The translations under genes were made by a program, and so were the position numbers. Shown here in pieces: positions 7,944 to 17,967 of a stretch of DNA of 64,000 nucleotides. Origin of the DNA: Limnobaculum xujianqingii (GTDB taxonomy: Bacteria > Pseudomonadota > Gammaproteobacteria > Enterobacterales > Enterobacteriaceae); NCBI RefSeq assembly GCF_013394855.1, contig NZ_JABMLK010000001.1:2127501-2191500 (forward strand), given 5' to 3'. Below the pieces are notes generated by a model. It saw only the letters and a program-made list of their open reading frames with translations. It had not been told where the DNA came from and made no database searches. Numbering within the stretch: position 1 is the stretch's first letter; each line of letters begins with the position of its first letter.

Positions 7944-10900
7944 ATGGATTTACTACGGTTTATATTGCGGCTTCCCTTCACACTTCTGCGAGCGGTTTGG
8001 TGGACTATCAGTGCCATCTTTCGCCTTGTCAGTAAGATTCTGTCCCCCGTTATTGGACGCGTCCATTGGCAATTGCCACGCTGGTCTAAATTCGTTGGAC
8101 AACTATTTACAGCTACGGAAACCTGGGTAAACCGCCATCCTAAAGGAATATCTCTGGCTATCGTTTTGCTTGCTGCCGTGGGAGGTGCTTCTGTTTATGG
8201 CTATCACTGGAACCTTAATCGTCCTAAGCCGATAGAACCAGCACCGATGGTTTATCAACAAACCGATATTCGTGTTATTTCTCCCCGCGCTTATGACTAT
8301 ACATCAGCCAAACCATCACCTCAGCGCGTTACCCTGCGTTTTTCACATTCTTCAGCACCCATTACGCTGGTTGGTAAAGCGATAACACAGGGTATTAGCA
8401 TAACGCCTGCAATAGAGGGTGAATGGAAATGGGAAGATGAAAGAACCCTGGCCTTTACTGCCAGCAAAATTTTACCTATGGGCCAAAAGTATCAGATAAA
8501 ACTGGATGCTGACAAACTGGTTGCTCCGCAAACTAAGCTGAATAACACCAGTTATGATTTCACTACCGTACCCTTTAACTACAACCTGAATCAGGCTGAG
8601 TTTTATCGCGATCCGCAAGATCCACAGAAAAAAAGCGCCATCTTTACCGTGAGTTTTAATGCACCGGTTGATGTGGTCAGTTTCGAAAAACAACTTTCTT
8701 TATCCCTGCTACCTTCCCAACCGCTGAAATACTCGGTGGTTTACGACGATAAAAAAATGAAGGCCTGGGTACATTCAGAATCGCTGTCGTTACCGGATAA
8801 TGCCGGTCAGGTAAAACTGCTGGTTGGTAAAGGAGTAAAATCTACCGTTACTGCTAACCAGATTGAGCAGGCACAAAGTAATTTGGTCAATGTTCCTGGC
8901 CTGTATAGTTTGCAATTAACCGGCGTAAATGCCGTATTGGTCGATACGGATAATGGTAAAAGCGCCAAAGCGCTGATCGTTGAAACCAACGATAATGTTA
9001 ATGATAAAGCCATTAAAAAGTCAGTCACCGCCTGGTTATTACCACAACATAATCCTGAAGATGATAAGCAGAATCTGCAGCCAACCGATTTTTACAGTTG
9101 GAACCTCGAAGTGATTGATGAAAAGGTCATGGCGCAATCTAAAGCTTTGGCCCTCACTTTGAATGATACTGAGCAAGAAAATCAATCTGTCTTCAGCTTT
9201 GCTTTTGATGCACCGGCTAATCGTTCGCTGCTGGTAGAAGTTGAAAACAATATAACCTCTGCCGGAGGTTATAAGCTTAAACAGAAGCAGTATCGGGTTA
9301 TTACCGTACCGGATTACCCTAAAACTTTACGCTTTATGTCGGAAGGCTCCCTGCTTTCGATGCACGGGGAAAAACATATCACCGTTGCCGCTCGCAATAT
9401 GCCGGGTTTACAGCTGGATATTAAACGGGTTATTCCCAGCCAGCTACAACATATCGTCTCATTTAAATACCGTGAGTTTAGCTCTGTAGATTTCCGTCGT
9501 TTAGACAGTGAATATTTTACCGAGCACTTTACTCATCAAACCGCGTTGAAAAACGAGCAGCCGGGTGAAATTAACTATCAGGGTATCGACCTTTCCCGCT
9601 ATCTGACCAACGATCCTAATGCTAAACGCGGCATTTTCCTGCTGACCCTTAGCCAATGGGATCCGGCGAAAAAAGCCAAAAAAGAAGACGTGGAATATGA
9701 CGGTAACGATCCTGATGCGATTGCAGAAGAGTCCGATGAAGAACAGGAAGAGAATCCAACGCTGGATTCACGCTTTGTTGTCGTTACCGATCTGGGAATT
9801 ATCACCAAGAAGTCTCTGGATGGATCTCGTGATGTGTTCGTTCAGTCTATTTACTCCGGCAGCCCGGTTGACGGGGCTAAAGTCTCAGTAGTAGGCAAAA
9901 ATGGTGTTGTACTGTTAAGCCAAACCACCAGCAACGATGGTCATGCACGTTTCCCGTCACTGGAAGAGTTCCGCAATGAACGTTCTCCAGTCATGTTTCT
10001 GGTTGAAAAAGAAGGCGATGTTTCCTTCCTGCCAACTACCGCTTATTACGACCGTGAGCTGGATTTCTCCCGCTTCGATATTTATGGCGAAGAAAACCCA
10101 ACCGACCCAAGAACGTTAAACAGCTATCTGTTCTCTGACCGTGGCGTATACCGTCCGGGCGATACCTTTAATATTGGTTTAATTACCCGTACCGTGGACT
10201 GGAAAACTTCGGTAGAAGGCATTCCTCTACGGGCAGAAATTCGCGATCCACGCGATACCATTATGGGGACAATTCCGCTAACGCTGGATAAAGCCGGATT
10301 TAACGAACTCAGTTACACCACCAGTGAAAACTCACCAACCGGTGACTGGAGTATCTATCTGTATCTGGTGGGTAAAGATAACAGCAGTTCCCGGCTGTTA
10401 GGCAGCACCACCGTTAAAGTGAAAGAGTTTGAGCCAGACAAACTGAAAGTTGAGCTGAAGCTAACGCCAGACCGCCGTCAGGGCTGGGTTAAACCACAAG
10501 AGCTGAAAGCAGCAATTAATGTACAGAACCTGTTTGGTACACCGGCTCAGGATCGTCGGGTAACCTCTAAACTGACATTACGCCCTATTTACCCAAGCTT
10601 TGGCCAGTTCCCGGATTACATGTTCTATGAAAATCGCCACAGTGATGAAGGATTTGATACCGAACTGGAAGAGCAGACCACTGACGCAGAGGGTAATGCA
10701 GATATTCCTTTAGGCATCAACTCTTATGCCGCAGCAACCTATCAGCTACAGCTGGTTTCTGAAGCATTTGAAGCCGGTAGTGGACGTTCGGTCAGTGCCG
10801 CCGCACGAGTTATCGTTTCACCTTACGATTATCTGGTAGGCGTAAAAGCCGATGGCGATCTGGACTATATCCACCACAATGCGGTGCGTCATCTGAACAT

Positions 10901-13900
10901 CATCGCAATTGACCCTCAGTTGGCCTCTATTCCGCTAACGGACGTCAAAGTTTCGCTGGTTGAGCAAAAATATCTGTCGGTCCTGACCAAACAAGACTCT
11001 GGCGTATATAAATATCAGTCCAAGCTGAAAGAAGAGACAATTTCAGAACGGCCAATGTCCATCGCGGCACAAGGTTCTGACTTTACTCTTGATACCAGTA
11101 AGCCGGGCAGCTTTGTCTTAGTGATTAAGGATGCCAACGATAAAGTGCTTAATCGGGTTGACTATACGGTTGCGGGTAATGCCAATATTTCCCGCTCTCT
11201 TGACCGTGATGCCGAACTGAAAATGAAGCTGGACAAGACACAGTACCTGCCGGGTGAAGAGATAGAGATTGCTATCAATGCGCCTTATACCGGTAGCGGT
11301 ATCATTACCATTGAGCGCGACAAAGTGTATAGCTGGCAGTGGTTCCATTCTTCCACGACCAGTTCTATCCAGAAGATTCGCGTACCTGCGGAGATGGAAG
11401 GCAACGGCTATATTAACGTACAGTTTATCCGCGACATTAACTCTGACGAAATCTTTATGAGCCCGCTGAGCTATGGCGTAATGCCGTTTAAAATCAGCCA
11501 TCAGGCTCGTCAGGCGAAAATGACTATCGACTCGCCAAACGTGATTAAACCGGGCGAAACCCTGGCCATCAAAGTCACCACCGATACGCCACAGCGAGTT
11601 GCGGTGTTTGCAGTTGATGAAGGTATTCTGCAGGTTGCTCGCTATCAGTTAAAAGATCCGTTGGATTACTTCTTCCGTAAGCGCGTTCTGAGCGTTGAAA
11701 GTGCCCAGATACTGGATCTGATACTGCCTGAATTTAGCAAGATCATGTCGCTAACCTCAGCACCGGGCGGGGATGCCGCTGAGAGTGTTGACCTGCATCT
11801 TAATCCGTTTAAACGTAAAAGAGATAAGCCAGTGGCCTACTGGTCTGGTATTACCGACGTTAACGGTGAAGTGACCTTTAACTATCCGGTTCCTGACTAC
11901 TTCAACGGCAAGATTCGGGTAATGGCTATTTCTGTTACTCCGGAACGTATTGGCCGTGCGATGAACTACACCACCGTACGCGATGACTTTGTGCTAACGC
12001 CAAATCTTCCAATGATGGTTTCACCAGGGGATGAATTTGACGTCAGTCTGGGAGTAGCCAATAACCTGACAGACCTCAACGGTGCCAAAGCCGATCTGAA
12101 GGTGTCTATTACCCCACCACCTCAGCTACAAATCGTCGGTGAAGCAGAACGAGTATTAACACTGGCAGAGAAGCAGGAAGGGTTGGTTACCTTCCGTCTG
12201 CGCGCTCAGGATAGCCTCGGTAACGCCTCTGTGGTGTTTAAAGCGGCTTATGGTGATAAATCAGCTCAACGCACGGTTAGCCTCTCTCTGCGCCCTGCTA
12301 TGCCATACCGTACCCAAACCGTGATGGGTCGTATGGATGGTTCACAGCAGAGCGTGAAGGATATTCGTCAGATGTTCCCGGCATTTGCTCAGCGCGATGC
12401 CAGTGTAAGCCACTCACCGTTGGTACTGACTAATGGTCTGGCGAAGTACCTTATCGATTATCCGAATAATTGTTCAGAGCAGATCATCAGCCGGGCGGTT
12501 CCTCTGCTGTTCCAGAATAACCATCCGGAAATGCAAGGCACATTAAGCCAGGCTGAAGTTCGCAATCAAATTAAGCAAACTCTGACGGTACTGCTATCAC
12601 GGCAGAATAACCGGGGAGCAATTGGTGGATGGCGCTCAACGCCAAATCCTGATTCGTTTGTTACCCCTTATGCCGTGCAGTATATGCTGGAAGCAAAAGC
12701 TGCTGACTATCCGGTTCCTGAAACACTACTGAAGTCAGCTAACGTTTATCTACGCAGCCTGGCTGCAAATGATGCTTTCCGTAGCCTTGGTGAATTGCGT
12801 TTACGCGCTTTTGCCGCTTATCTGCTCACCAGACAGGGCGAGATCACCACGAATGAATTAGCGGCGATTCAGAGTCGGCTACAAAATAACTATCCGGAAC
12901 GTTGGCAGCAGGACCTGAGCGCGCTGTATCTGGCAAGTGCTTACAAAATGCTGAAAATGGATCAACAGGCCGATCAGTTACTACAACCAACCTGGAAACT
13001 GCTCAGCAAGGCTTATGATAAAGCCTGGTGGACACAAAGCTATCTGGATCCGCTGGTTCAGGACAGCACTCGTCTGTATCTGATTACCCGCCACTTCCCG
13101 GAAAAAGCGGCACAGATTCCGCCACAACTGCTGGAGAATATGGTATTGACGCTGAAGGCAGAGCGCTACACCACCCTCTCTTCCGCCATGAGTATTTTGG
13201 CTCTGGAGCAATACTCATCATTAGTCGCGGCCAATGCCGATGCGACGAATGGATTAACGATTAGCGCCAAAACGGGTCAGGATGGTACAGCACCACAGGT
13301 AATCTCTACCCTGATGGGCTTTATTGCTAAAGCGCAGTTTGCCGAAGGTACACAGGAAGTTCTGTTTGATAACCCGGCGAATAAGGCACCAGCCTGGTAT
13401 GTGGTTACACAATCGGGTTATGACTTACAGGCACCAAAAGAGGCTATCGCCCGTGGGTTAGAAATCACCCGTGATTATACCGATGAGAAAGGTCAGCCGA
13501 TTACTCAGGTCACTCTGGGGCAAAATCTGTATGTTCACCTGAAAATTCGGGCCAACTCCGCAGAAGGTCTGGATAATCTGGCGATTGTTGATTTATTACC
13601 AGGTGGGTTTGAAGTAGTACAGCAAACGCCACAGGCTTCAAACGGTGAAGAAGAGAGTGAAAACACTAACGATGTCTGGTTATCGCCAATCAGCGTAAGT
13701 GGCTCCAGCTGGCAGCCGGAATACAGCGATATTCGTGAAGATCGCGTGCTGATTTATGGTAGTGCAACCAATAAAGTACAGGAATTCATCTATCAAATTA
13801 AGCCAACCAATACCGGTGTCTTTACTGTTCCACCGGCTTATGGTGAAGCTATGTATGACCGTGAAGTTCAGGCGCTTTCTGTTGGCGGTACTACGCTGAC

Positions 13901-13949
13901 CGTTACCCCACCGGCGGCAGAAAATGCCGCCGCCCAACTCTCACAGTAA
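7944..13949 (+). CDS. Alpha-2-macroglobulin family protein (YfhM-like, long form)
   Basis: 2001 residues; AAGGA stands eight bases before ATG 7944. Bacterial alpha-2-macroglobulins are periplasmic traps for proteases, thought to protect the envelope together with the repair enzyme PBP1C, encoded directly downstream. The thioester motif is intact: NNCSEQ with Cys1510 and Gln1513. MG domains fill about 100-1200, the bait region lies in the middle, and a helical complement-like domain surrounds the thioester (about 1480-1780). Unlike E. coli YfhM (about 1650 residues, a lipoprotein), this protein has no lipobox. It has two hydrophobic N-terminal segments (about 6-32 and 69-90), so it is probably anchored in the inner membrane. 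The extra length lies largely at the N-terminus and in an acidic insert near residues 575-605. Confidence 0.93.
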   Translation: MDLLRFILRLPFTLLRAVWWTISAIFRLVSKILSPVIGRVHWQLPRWSKFVGQLFTATETWVNRHPKGISLAIVLLAAVGGASVYGYHWNLNRPKPIEPAPMVYQQTDIRVISPRAYDYTSAKPSPQRVTLRFSHSSAPITLVGKAITQGISITPAIEGEWKWEDERTLAFTASKILPMGQKYQIKLDADKLVAPQTKLNNTSYDFTTVPFNYNLNQAEFYRDPQDPQKKSAIFTVSFNAPVDVVSFEKQLSLSLLPSQPLKYSVVYDDKKMKAWVHSESLSLPDNAGQVKLLVGKGVKSTVTANQIEQAQSNLVNVPGLYSLQLTGVNAVLVDTDNGKSAKALIVETNDNVNDKAIKKSVTAWLLPQHNPEDDKQNLQPTDFYSWNLEVIDEKVMAQSKALALTLNDTEQENQSVFSFAFDAPANRSLLVEVENNITSAGGYKLKQKQYRVITVPDYPKTLRFMSEGSLLSMHGEKHITVAARNMPGLQLDIKRVIPSQLQHIVSFKYREFSSVDFRRLDSEYFTEHFTHQTALKNEQPGEINYQGIDLSRYLTNDPNAKRGIFLLTLSQWDPAKKAKKEDVEYDGNDPDAIAEESDEEQEENPTLDSRFVVVTDLGIITKKSLDGSRDVFVQSIYSGSPVDGAKVSVVGKNGVVLLSQTTSNDGHARFPSLEEFRNERSPVMFLVEKEGDVSFLPTTAYYDRELDFSRFDIYGEENPTDPRTLNSYLFSDRGVYRPGDTFNIGLITRTVDWKTSVEGIPLRAEIRDPRDTIMGTIPLTLDKAGFNELSYTTSENSPTGDWSIYLYLVGKDNSSSRLLGSTTVKVKEFEPDKLKVELKLTPDRRQGWVKPQELKAAINVQNLFGTPAQDRRVTSKLTLRPIYPSFGQFPDYMFYENRHSDEGFDTELEEQTTDAEGNADIPLGINSYAAATYQLQLVSEAFEAGSGRSVSAAARVIVSPYDYLVGVKADGDLDYIHHNAVRHLNIIAIDPQLASIPLTDVKVSLVEQKYLSVLTKQDSGVYKYQSKLKEETISERPMSIAAQGSDFTLDTSKPGSFVLVIKDANDKVLNRVDYTVAGNANISRSLDRDAELKMKLDKTQYLPGEEIEIAINAPYTGSGIITIERDKVYSWQWFHSSTTSSIQKIRVPAEMEGNGYINVQFIRDINSDEIFMSPLSYGVMPFKISHQARQAKMTIDSPNVIKPGETLAIKVTTDTPQRVAVFAVDEGILQVARYQLKDPLDYFFRKRVLSVESAQILDLILPEFSKIMSLTSAPGGDAAESVDLHLNPFKRKRDKPVAYWSGITDVNGEVTFNYPVPDYFNGKIRVMAISVTPERIGRAMNYTTVRDDFVLTPNLPMMVSPGDEFDVSLGVANNLTDLNGAKADLKVSITPPPQLQIVGEAERVLTLAEKQEGLVTFRLRAQDSLGNASVVFKAAYGDKSAQRTVSLSLRPAMPYRTQTVMGRMDGSQQSVKDIRQMFPAFAQRDASVSHSPLVLTNGLAKYLIDYPNNCSEQIISRAVPLLFQNNHPEMQGTLSQAEVRNQIKQTLTVLLSRQNNRGAIGGWRSTPNPDSFVTPYAVQYMLEAKAADYPVPETLLKSANVYLRSLAANDAFRSLGELRLRAFAAYLLTRQGEITTNELAAIQSRLQNNYPERWQQDLSALYLASAYKMLKMDQQADQLLQPTWKLLSKAYDKAWWTQSYLDPLVQDSTRLYLITRHFPEKAAQIPPQLLENMVLTLKAERYTTLSSAMSILALEQYSSLVAANADATNGLTISAKTGQDGTAPQVISTLMGFIAKAQFAEGTQEVLFDNPANKAPAWYVVTQSGYDLQAPKEAIARGLEITRDYTDEKGQPITQVTLGQNLYVHLKIRANSAEGLDNLAIVDLLPGGFEVVQQTPQASNGEEESENTNDVWLSPISVSGSSWQPEYSDIREDRVLIYGSATNKVQEFIYQIKPTNTGVFTVPPAYGEAMYDREVQALSVGGTTLTVTPPAAENAAAQLSQ

Positions 13950-13967
13950 GAGGATAAAACGCTTACT

Positions 13968-16379
13968 GTGAGCCGTTTATGCAACACAATGGGTAGCCGG
14001 GTAGTGAATGCGATACGCAGGCAACTACAACCGGTTACCTTTAAGCGTCACCTGCAAAATCTTCTTATGGGAGTGTTTTTGCTGGCGCTGTTTTGCATCG
14101 GTTTTCGCCTCTGGCCCCATCCCCCGCTTTCGCAAGGCTTACCGCTTTCTACCGCCTATTATGATCGCCATGACTCGCTCCTGCGTTTTTCTCTGGCTAA
14201 TGATGACCGTTACCGACTGTGGACCAAACTGGAAGATATTTCACCGTTGGTGGTGGAAGGCATTCAACTGCACGAAGATCGCTGGTTTAATTATCATCCG
14301 GGGTTTAACCCTTACAGCCTGATTCGCGGCTTCTGGGTTAGCTATATCAGCGGAGGGCGGCAACAGGGTGGTTCAACGCTAACCATGCAGTTAGCCAGAA
14401 TGCACTGGCAGCTCAACACCAAAACTCCTCAGGGTAAACTGGTGCAAATTATACGGGCCATTCAACTGGAACTCAGCTATTCAAAACGCGATATTCTGGA
14501 AGCCTATCTGAACTATGCTCCTTATGGTCGCAATATTGAAAGCATCGGTGCCGCCAGCCTTATCTACTTTGATAAACAACCTAAGGATCTGACGCTGCCG
14601 GAAGCACTAACTCTTGCAGTTTTACCCCAATCCCCCAGTTATCGTATTGATGCCAATACTGGCATTGTTGGAGAAGCACTAACCAAAGCACGCAACCAAC
14701 TTTACCAGCGCTGGCAGGTAGAACATCCAGCAGATAACAGAATGTCAGCCCTGTTTCAATTGCCACTTTCTTTGCGTCAGCCAGAAAAGCTGCCTTTCGT
14801 CGCTCCTCATTTTGTTGAGCAAATACAGCAAAATAAGCAGCGTCGGGCAATAAACAGTCAAAGCGTTACCACCACTCTGGACAGTAACTTACAGCTGCTG
14901 GTAGAAAAACAGGTTAACGCCTTTATTGAGCGCAACCAGAACAAAGGAATACACAACAGCGCAGTTTTATTGGTTGATACGCGGGATATGGGGATCAGAG
15001 CCATGGTTGGTTCTGCCGATTACCATAATCGCAAAATTCAGGGGCAGGTTAATGGAACCAACGCCAAACGCTCCCCCGGTTCAACACTAAAGCCGTTTAT
15101 TTATGCCCTCGGCCTGGAACAAGGTATTCTCCACCCGATGACCATACTGAAAGATGTGCCTTCATCTTTTGGTGCTTATGCGCCAGAAAATTTTGACCGT
15201 CGCTTTCTTGGCCCAATTTCAGCCACAGATGCATTAAACTACAGCCGCAATATCCCCGCGGTTTATATCTCTTCGCGCCTGAAACAGCCTAATCTTTACC
15301 AATTTCTACAGCTGGCTGGCATCTCAAATTTGGCTAGTGAAAAGCATTATGGCTTATCTTTGATTTTAGGCGGTGGTGAAATTACCGCTCAGGAGCTGGC
15401 CCGACTCTATTCCATGTTGGCTAATCGCGGTGAGCTAAAACCTTTGCGTCTGGAACAATCGACACCAACCAATTCATCAGTACGCCTGCTAAGCAATGAA
15501 GCCAGCTTTATCACTCTGGACATGCTGAGCCAGCACCGCAGGCCGGGAGATACACTGGCCCAACAGCCAACCTCGCTGCCGGTTTACTGGAAAACCGGTA
15601 CTTCATGGGGGTTCCGCGATGCCTGGAGCGCCGGAATCTTTGGCCCCTATGTTTTGATCGTCTGGCAGGGAAATTTTGACGGTAAAGGCAATAATGCCTT
15701 TATTGGAGCTGACGCCGCAGCTCCGCTGTTTTTTAATATTATCGATAGTATCCAGGCTGACTATCCGGCATTAAAAGAGCCCGGCCGGGGAATGCCACCG
15801 AACATTAAGCAGGTGGAAATTTGTCTGGCCAGCGGCGATTTACCAACGCCCTGGTGCCAGCGCAAAGGAAAGACCTGGTTTATCCCCGGCAAGTCGCCGA
15901 TTAAGGTGGATACCGTTTATCGACCTGTGATTATCGATAAAGCCAGCGGTCAGGTTGCCTGCCCCCCTTATCGGGATGAAGACGTCACTACCGAAATATT
16001 TGAATTCTGGCCTTCAGATTTAGCTAATGTATTTGCACAGGCCGGATTACCTAAACGTACGCCGCCGTCTTCCGCCCATTGCAAAATAAGTGGTGTAATC
16101 ACTACCGGGCAAGCTCCGCGTATTACATCGCCATTACGCAATACCACCTACACCCTGCGTAATGTTAAGCAACGCAATGACCCTATCGTTTTTAGCGCGA
16201 TTACCGATGCTGATACCAAAGTCATTTACTGGTTTGTTGATGATATCTATCTGGGAAATACCGCCAGTAAACGCACCATTGAATGGCGACCGGTTACCAG
16301 CGGACGCTATCGGGTACGCGCCATAGACGATCGAGGACGAGCAGACAGCAGAACCCTGAACGTTGAGCTGATTAACTAG
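13968..16379 (+). CDS. pbpC: Penicillin-binding protein 1C
   Basis: 803 residues from GTG 13968, with AAGAGGAT upstream; the stop of the macroglobulin gene is 18 bp away, so the two form an operon as in E. coli. A signal anchor (about 30-50) is followed by the glycosyltransferase domain (EDRWFNYHPG and GGSTLTMQLARM near 105-145), the transpeptidase domain with Ser372 in STLK, Ser426 in SRN and Lys542 in KTG, and a C-terminal PBP1C-specific domain (about 700-800). All catalytic motifs are present. It would polymerise or repair peptidoglycan from the periplasmic face. Confidence 0.95.
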   Translation: MSRLCNTMGSRVVNAIRRQLQPVTFKRHLQNLLMGVFLLALFCIGFRLWPHPPLSQGLPLSTAYYDRHDSLLRFSLANDDRYRLWTKLEDISPLVVEGIQLHEDRWFNYHPGFNPYSLIRGFWVSYISGGRQQGGSTLTMQLARMHWQLNTKTPQGKLVQIIRAIQLELSYSKRDILEAYLNYAPYGRNIESIGAASLIYFDKQPKDLTLPEALTLAVLPQSPSYRIDANTGIVGEALTKARNQLYQRWQVEHPADNRMSALFQLPLSLRQPEKLPFVAPHFVEQIQQNKQRRAINSQSVTTTLDSNLQLLVEKQVNAFIERNQNKGIHNSAVLLVDTRDMGIRAMVGSADYHNRKIQGQVNGTNAKRSPGSTLKPFIYALGLEQGILHPMTILKDVPSSFGAYAPENFDRRFLGPISATDALNYSRNIPAVYISSRLKQPNLYQFLQLAGISNLASEKHYGLSLILGGGEITAQELARLYSMLANRGELKPLRLEQSTPTNSSVRLLSNEASFITLDMLSQHRRPGDTLAQQPTSLPVYWKTGTSWGFRDAWSAGIFGPYVLIVWQGNFDGKGNNAFIGADAAAPLFFNIIDSIQADYPALKEPGRGMPPNIKQVEICLASGDLPTPWCQRKGKTWFIPGKSPIKVDTVYRPVIIDKASGQVACPPYRDEDVTTEIFEFWPSDLANVFAQAGLPKRTPPSSAHCKISGVITTGQAPRITSPLRNTTYTLRNVKQRNDPIVFSAITDADTKVIYWFVDDIYLGNTASKRTIEWRPVTSGRYRVRAIDDRGRADSRTLNVELIN

Positions 16380-16380
16380 A

Positions 16381-17547
16381 TTAAGCTTCTGCGCTTTCCC
16401 GTTCAGATTGTTTAACCTTTTCCGGCCAGACCAGAAAACCCGCCAACAGCAGTGCCAGTGCTGCAACATACAGTGCGGGTTCCAGCCGATGAGTTAATGC
16501 AGTAGACAGCGCAGACAACATTGGGCCAACCAACTGCCCCACCGCATAGCCAGTTGTTAGCAACCCCGCCATATAACGGGCATAGTCCGGAGCCAATTCT
16601 CTGCCATACTGCAAAGCGAGCTGAACCACACACAAAAACGCGCCACCAACCAAAGTTGCCCCTATCACCAGTCCACTAATTCCCGGCACCAGTTCAGCAC
16701 AGACAATACCAATAGCCTGTAACCAAAGAGCAATGGCTAAACGAACTGGCGTTGGGGTACTGAAATAGTGGCGAGTCATAATGCCAATGGCAATCCCTAC
16801 CACCGAAGCCGCCCCAAAAACCGGCCAGACAAATTGAGCAAACAGACTATCCGGAAAACGTTGAACTGCCATTTGAGATAAGAACGTAGCCGGGAGAATA
16901 TAACCGAACCCCGCCAGACTGTAACTGAGGACCAGACGTTTGACTTTTCGCGTCATCACTAACGGAGACTGAACAACACCACTGGCTCGATGTAACTCAC
17001 CTTTACGTGGAAAATTGATGGTAACGCAGGCAACTAAAACCAATGCGATACAGCCATAACCAAACCAGGCCGTTTGAGCATTCCAGCTAAAGGTATGGAA
17101 CAATACCGCCAGCATCCCGCTAAGAAAAATCCCTGCTCCCGGCCCGGCAAATACTGCCGCTGCCAGCCCTGGTTTTCCTAACGTTAATAAGCGTTCATTG
17201 GTCCAGGCAGCAACCATCACCAAGCCCCAGCCGCTGGCCCAGCCAATAGCAAAACGAATCAGGCTATGCCAATAAATACCGGATACCACCCCTGACAGCA
17301 GCGTCAGCAACACCGCCCCCCAAACACCACCCCACAAACGATATTCCACATGGCGGGAAGAACGCATGGCATCATAAGAACCGCACAAATATCCCAGATA
17401 GTTAAAAGCCGCGACAATACCCGCCCCAGTGAGAGAAAAATCACCTTCAGCCAACATCAAAGGAACCTGAGGCGTAAAAGCAAAACGCCCAATTCCCATC
17501 GCCACCACCAAAGCAATAAATCCACTGAAAGCAATGCGCAACGCCAT
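16381..17547 (-). CDS. YbfB/YjiJ-family MFS transporter
   Basis: 388 residues with about 12 hydrophobic segments and the GIGRFAFTPQVPLM start typical of the YjiJ/YbfB group of major-facilitator transporters. The substrate of the family is unknown. Its stop lies two bases from the stop of pbpC, so the two genes converge. The upstream 180 bases (17548-17734) are free for its promoter. No functional link to a neighbour is apparent. Confidence 0.85.
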   Translation of the reverse strand: MALRIAFSGFIALVVAMGIGRFAFTPQVPLMLAEGDFSLTGAGIVAAFNYLGYLCGSYDAMRSSRHVEYRLWGGVWGAVLLTLLSGVVSGIYWHSLIRFAIGWASGWGLVMVAAWTNERLLTLGKPGLAAAVFAGPGAGIFLSGMLAVLFHTFSWNAQTAWFGYGCIALVLVACVTINFPRKGELHRASGVVQSPLVMTRKVKRLVLSYSLAGFGYILPATFLSQMAVQRFPDSLFAQFVWPVFGAASVVGIAIGIMTRHYFSTPTPVRLAIALWLQAIGIVCAELVPGISGLVIGATLVGGAFLCVVQLALQYGRELAPDYARYMAGLLTTGYAVGQLVGPMLSALSTALTHRLEPALYVAALALLLAGFLVWPEKVKQSERESAEA

Positions 17548-17734
17548 CGTTGTCTCCCGATATGTTTAAGACAGCGGTATAACTATAGTTGAGATTCGAA
17601 GCAGAAATAGAAACGAAAGGCGAGCATGAGAGGAATATCACTTATTGTTCATTGGGTAGCCATGCTTTCATCTTTCATAGTACGCCAGAATTCAGCCTAC
17701 AACAGAATGGGAATAGCAGTACCCAAATAACAAA

Positions 17735-17755
17735 AAACCAGCTTTAAGCTGGTTT
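17735..17755 (-). terminator. Rho-independent terminator (minus strand)
   Basis: Arms AAACCAGCTT and AAGCTGGTTT form a 10-bp stem; read on the minus strand it is followed by TTTTTTG. It would end the transcript of the M23 peptidase gene (stop at 17968), placing repeat copy 1 inside that 3' untranslated region in antisense. Confidence 0.65.
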
Positions 17756-17776
17756 AGAATTTCTAGCAAAATCAAT

Positions 17777-17934
17777 CGGAGGGAGAGACCGCCGTTGGGG
17801 TCGTAGCAGCTTTAGCTGCCGAAGTGCCCCTAGGCGGGCTAGGCCCGACGCGCTCCAGGCCTAAGTACTGATGGTCTTCCGGCCGGGCATAACGGCAATA
17901 TTTGCAACATCGTTATTACGGCCGGAATATTCTC
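17777..17934 (+). repeat. Dispersed structured repeat, copy 1
   Basis: About 158 bases in two parts. Part one is closed by GGAG (17778) and CTCC (17853). Inside lie helix CCGCC/GGCGG (17789-17793 with 17833-17837), helix GGGG/CCCC (17797-17800 with 17827-17830), TCG/CGA, and an apical hairpin GCAGC-TTTA-GCTGC (17806-17819). Part two is a long hairpin with arms CCGGCCG (17879) and CGGCCGG (17919), followed by AATATTCTC. Copies at 30536 and 55793 keep the helices but change the paired bases. The function is unknown: either a structured RNA or a non-autonomous mobile repeat. Confidence 0.8.
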
Positions 17935-17967
17935 GAAATCAAAAACGTTCTGATTCAAAAAAATATT

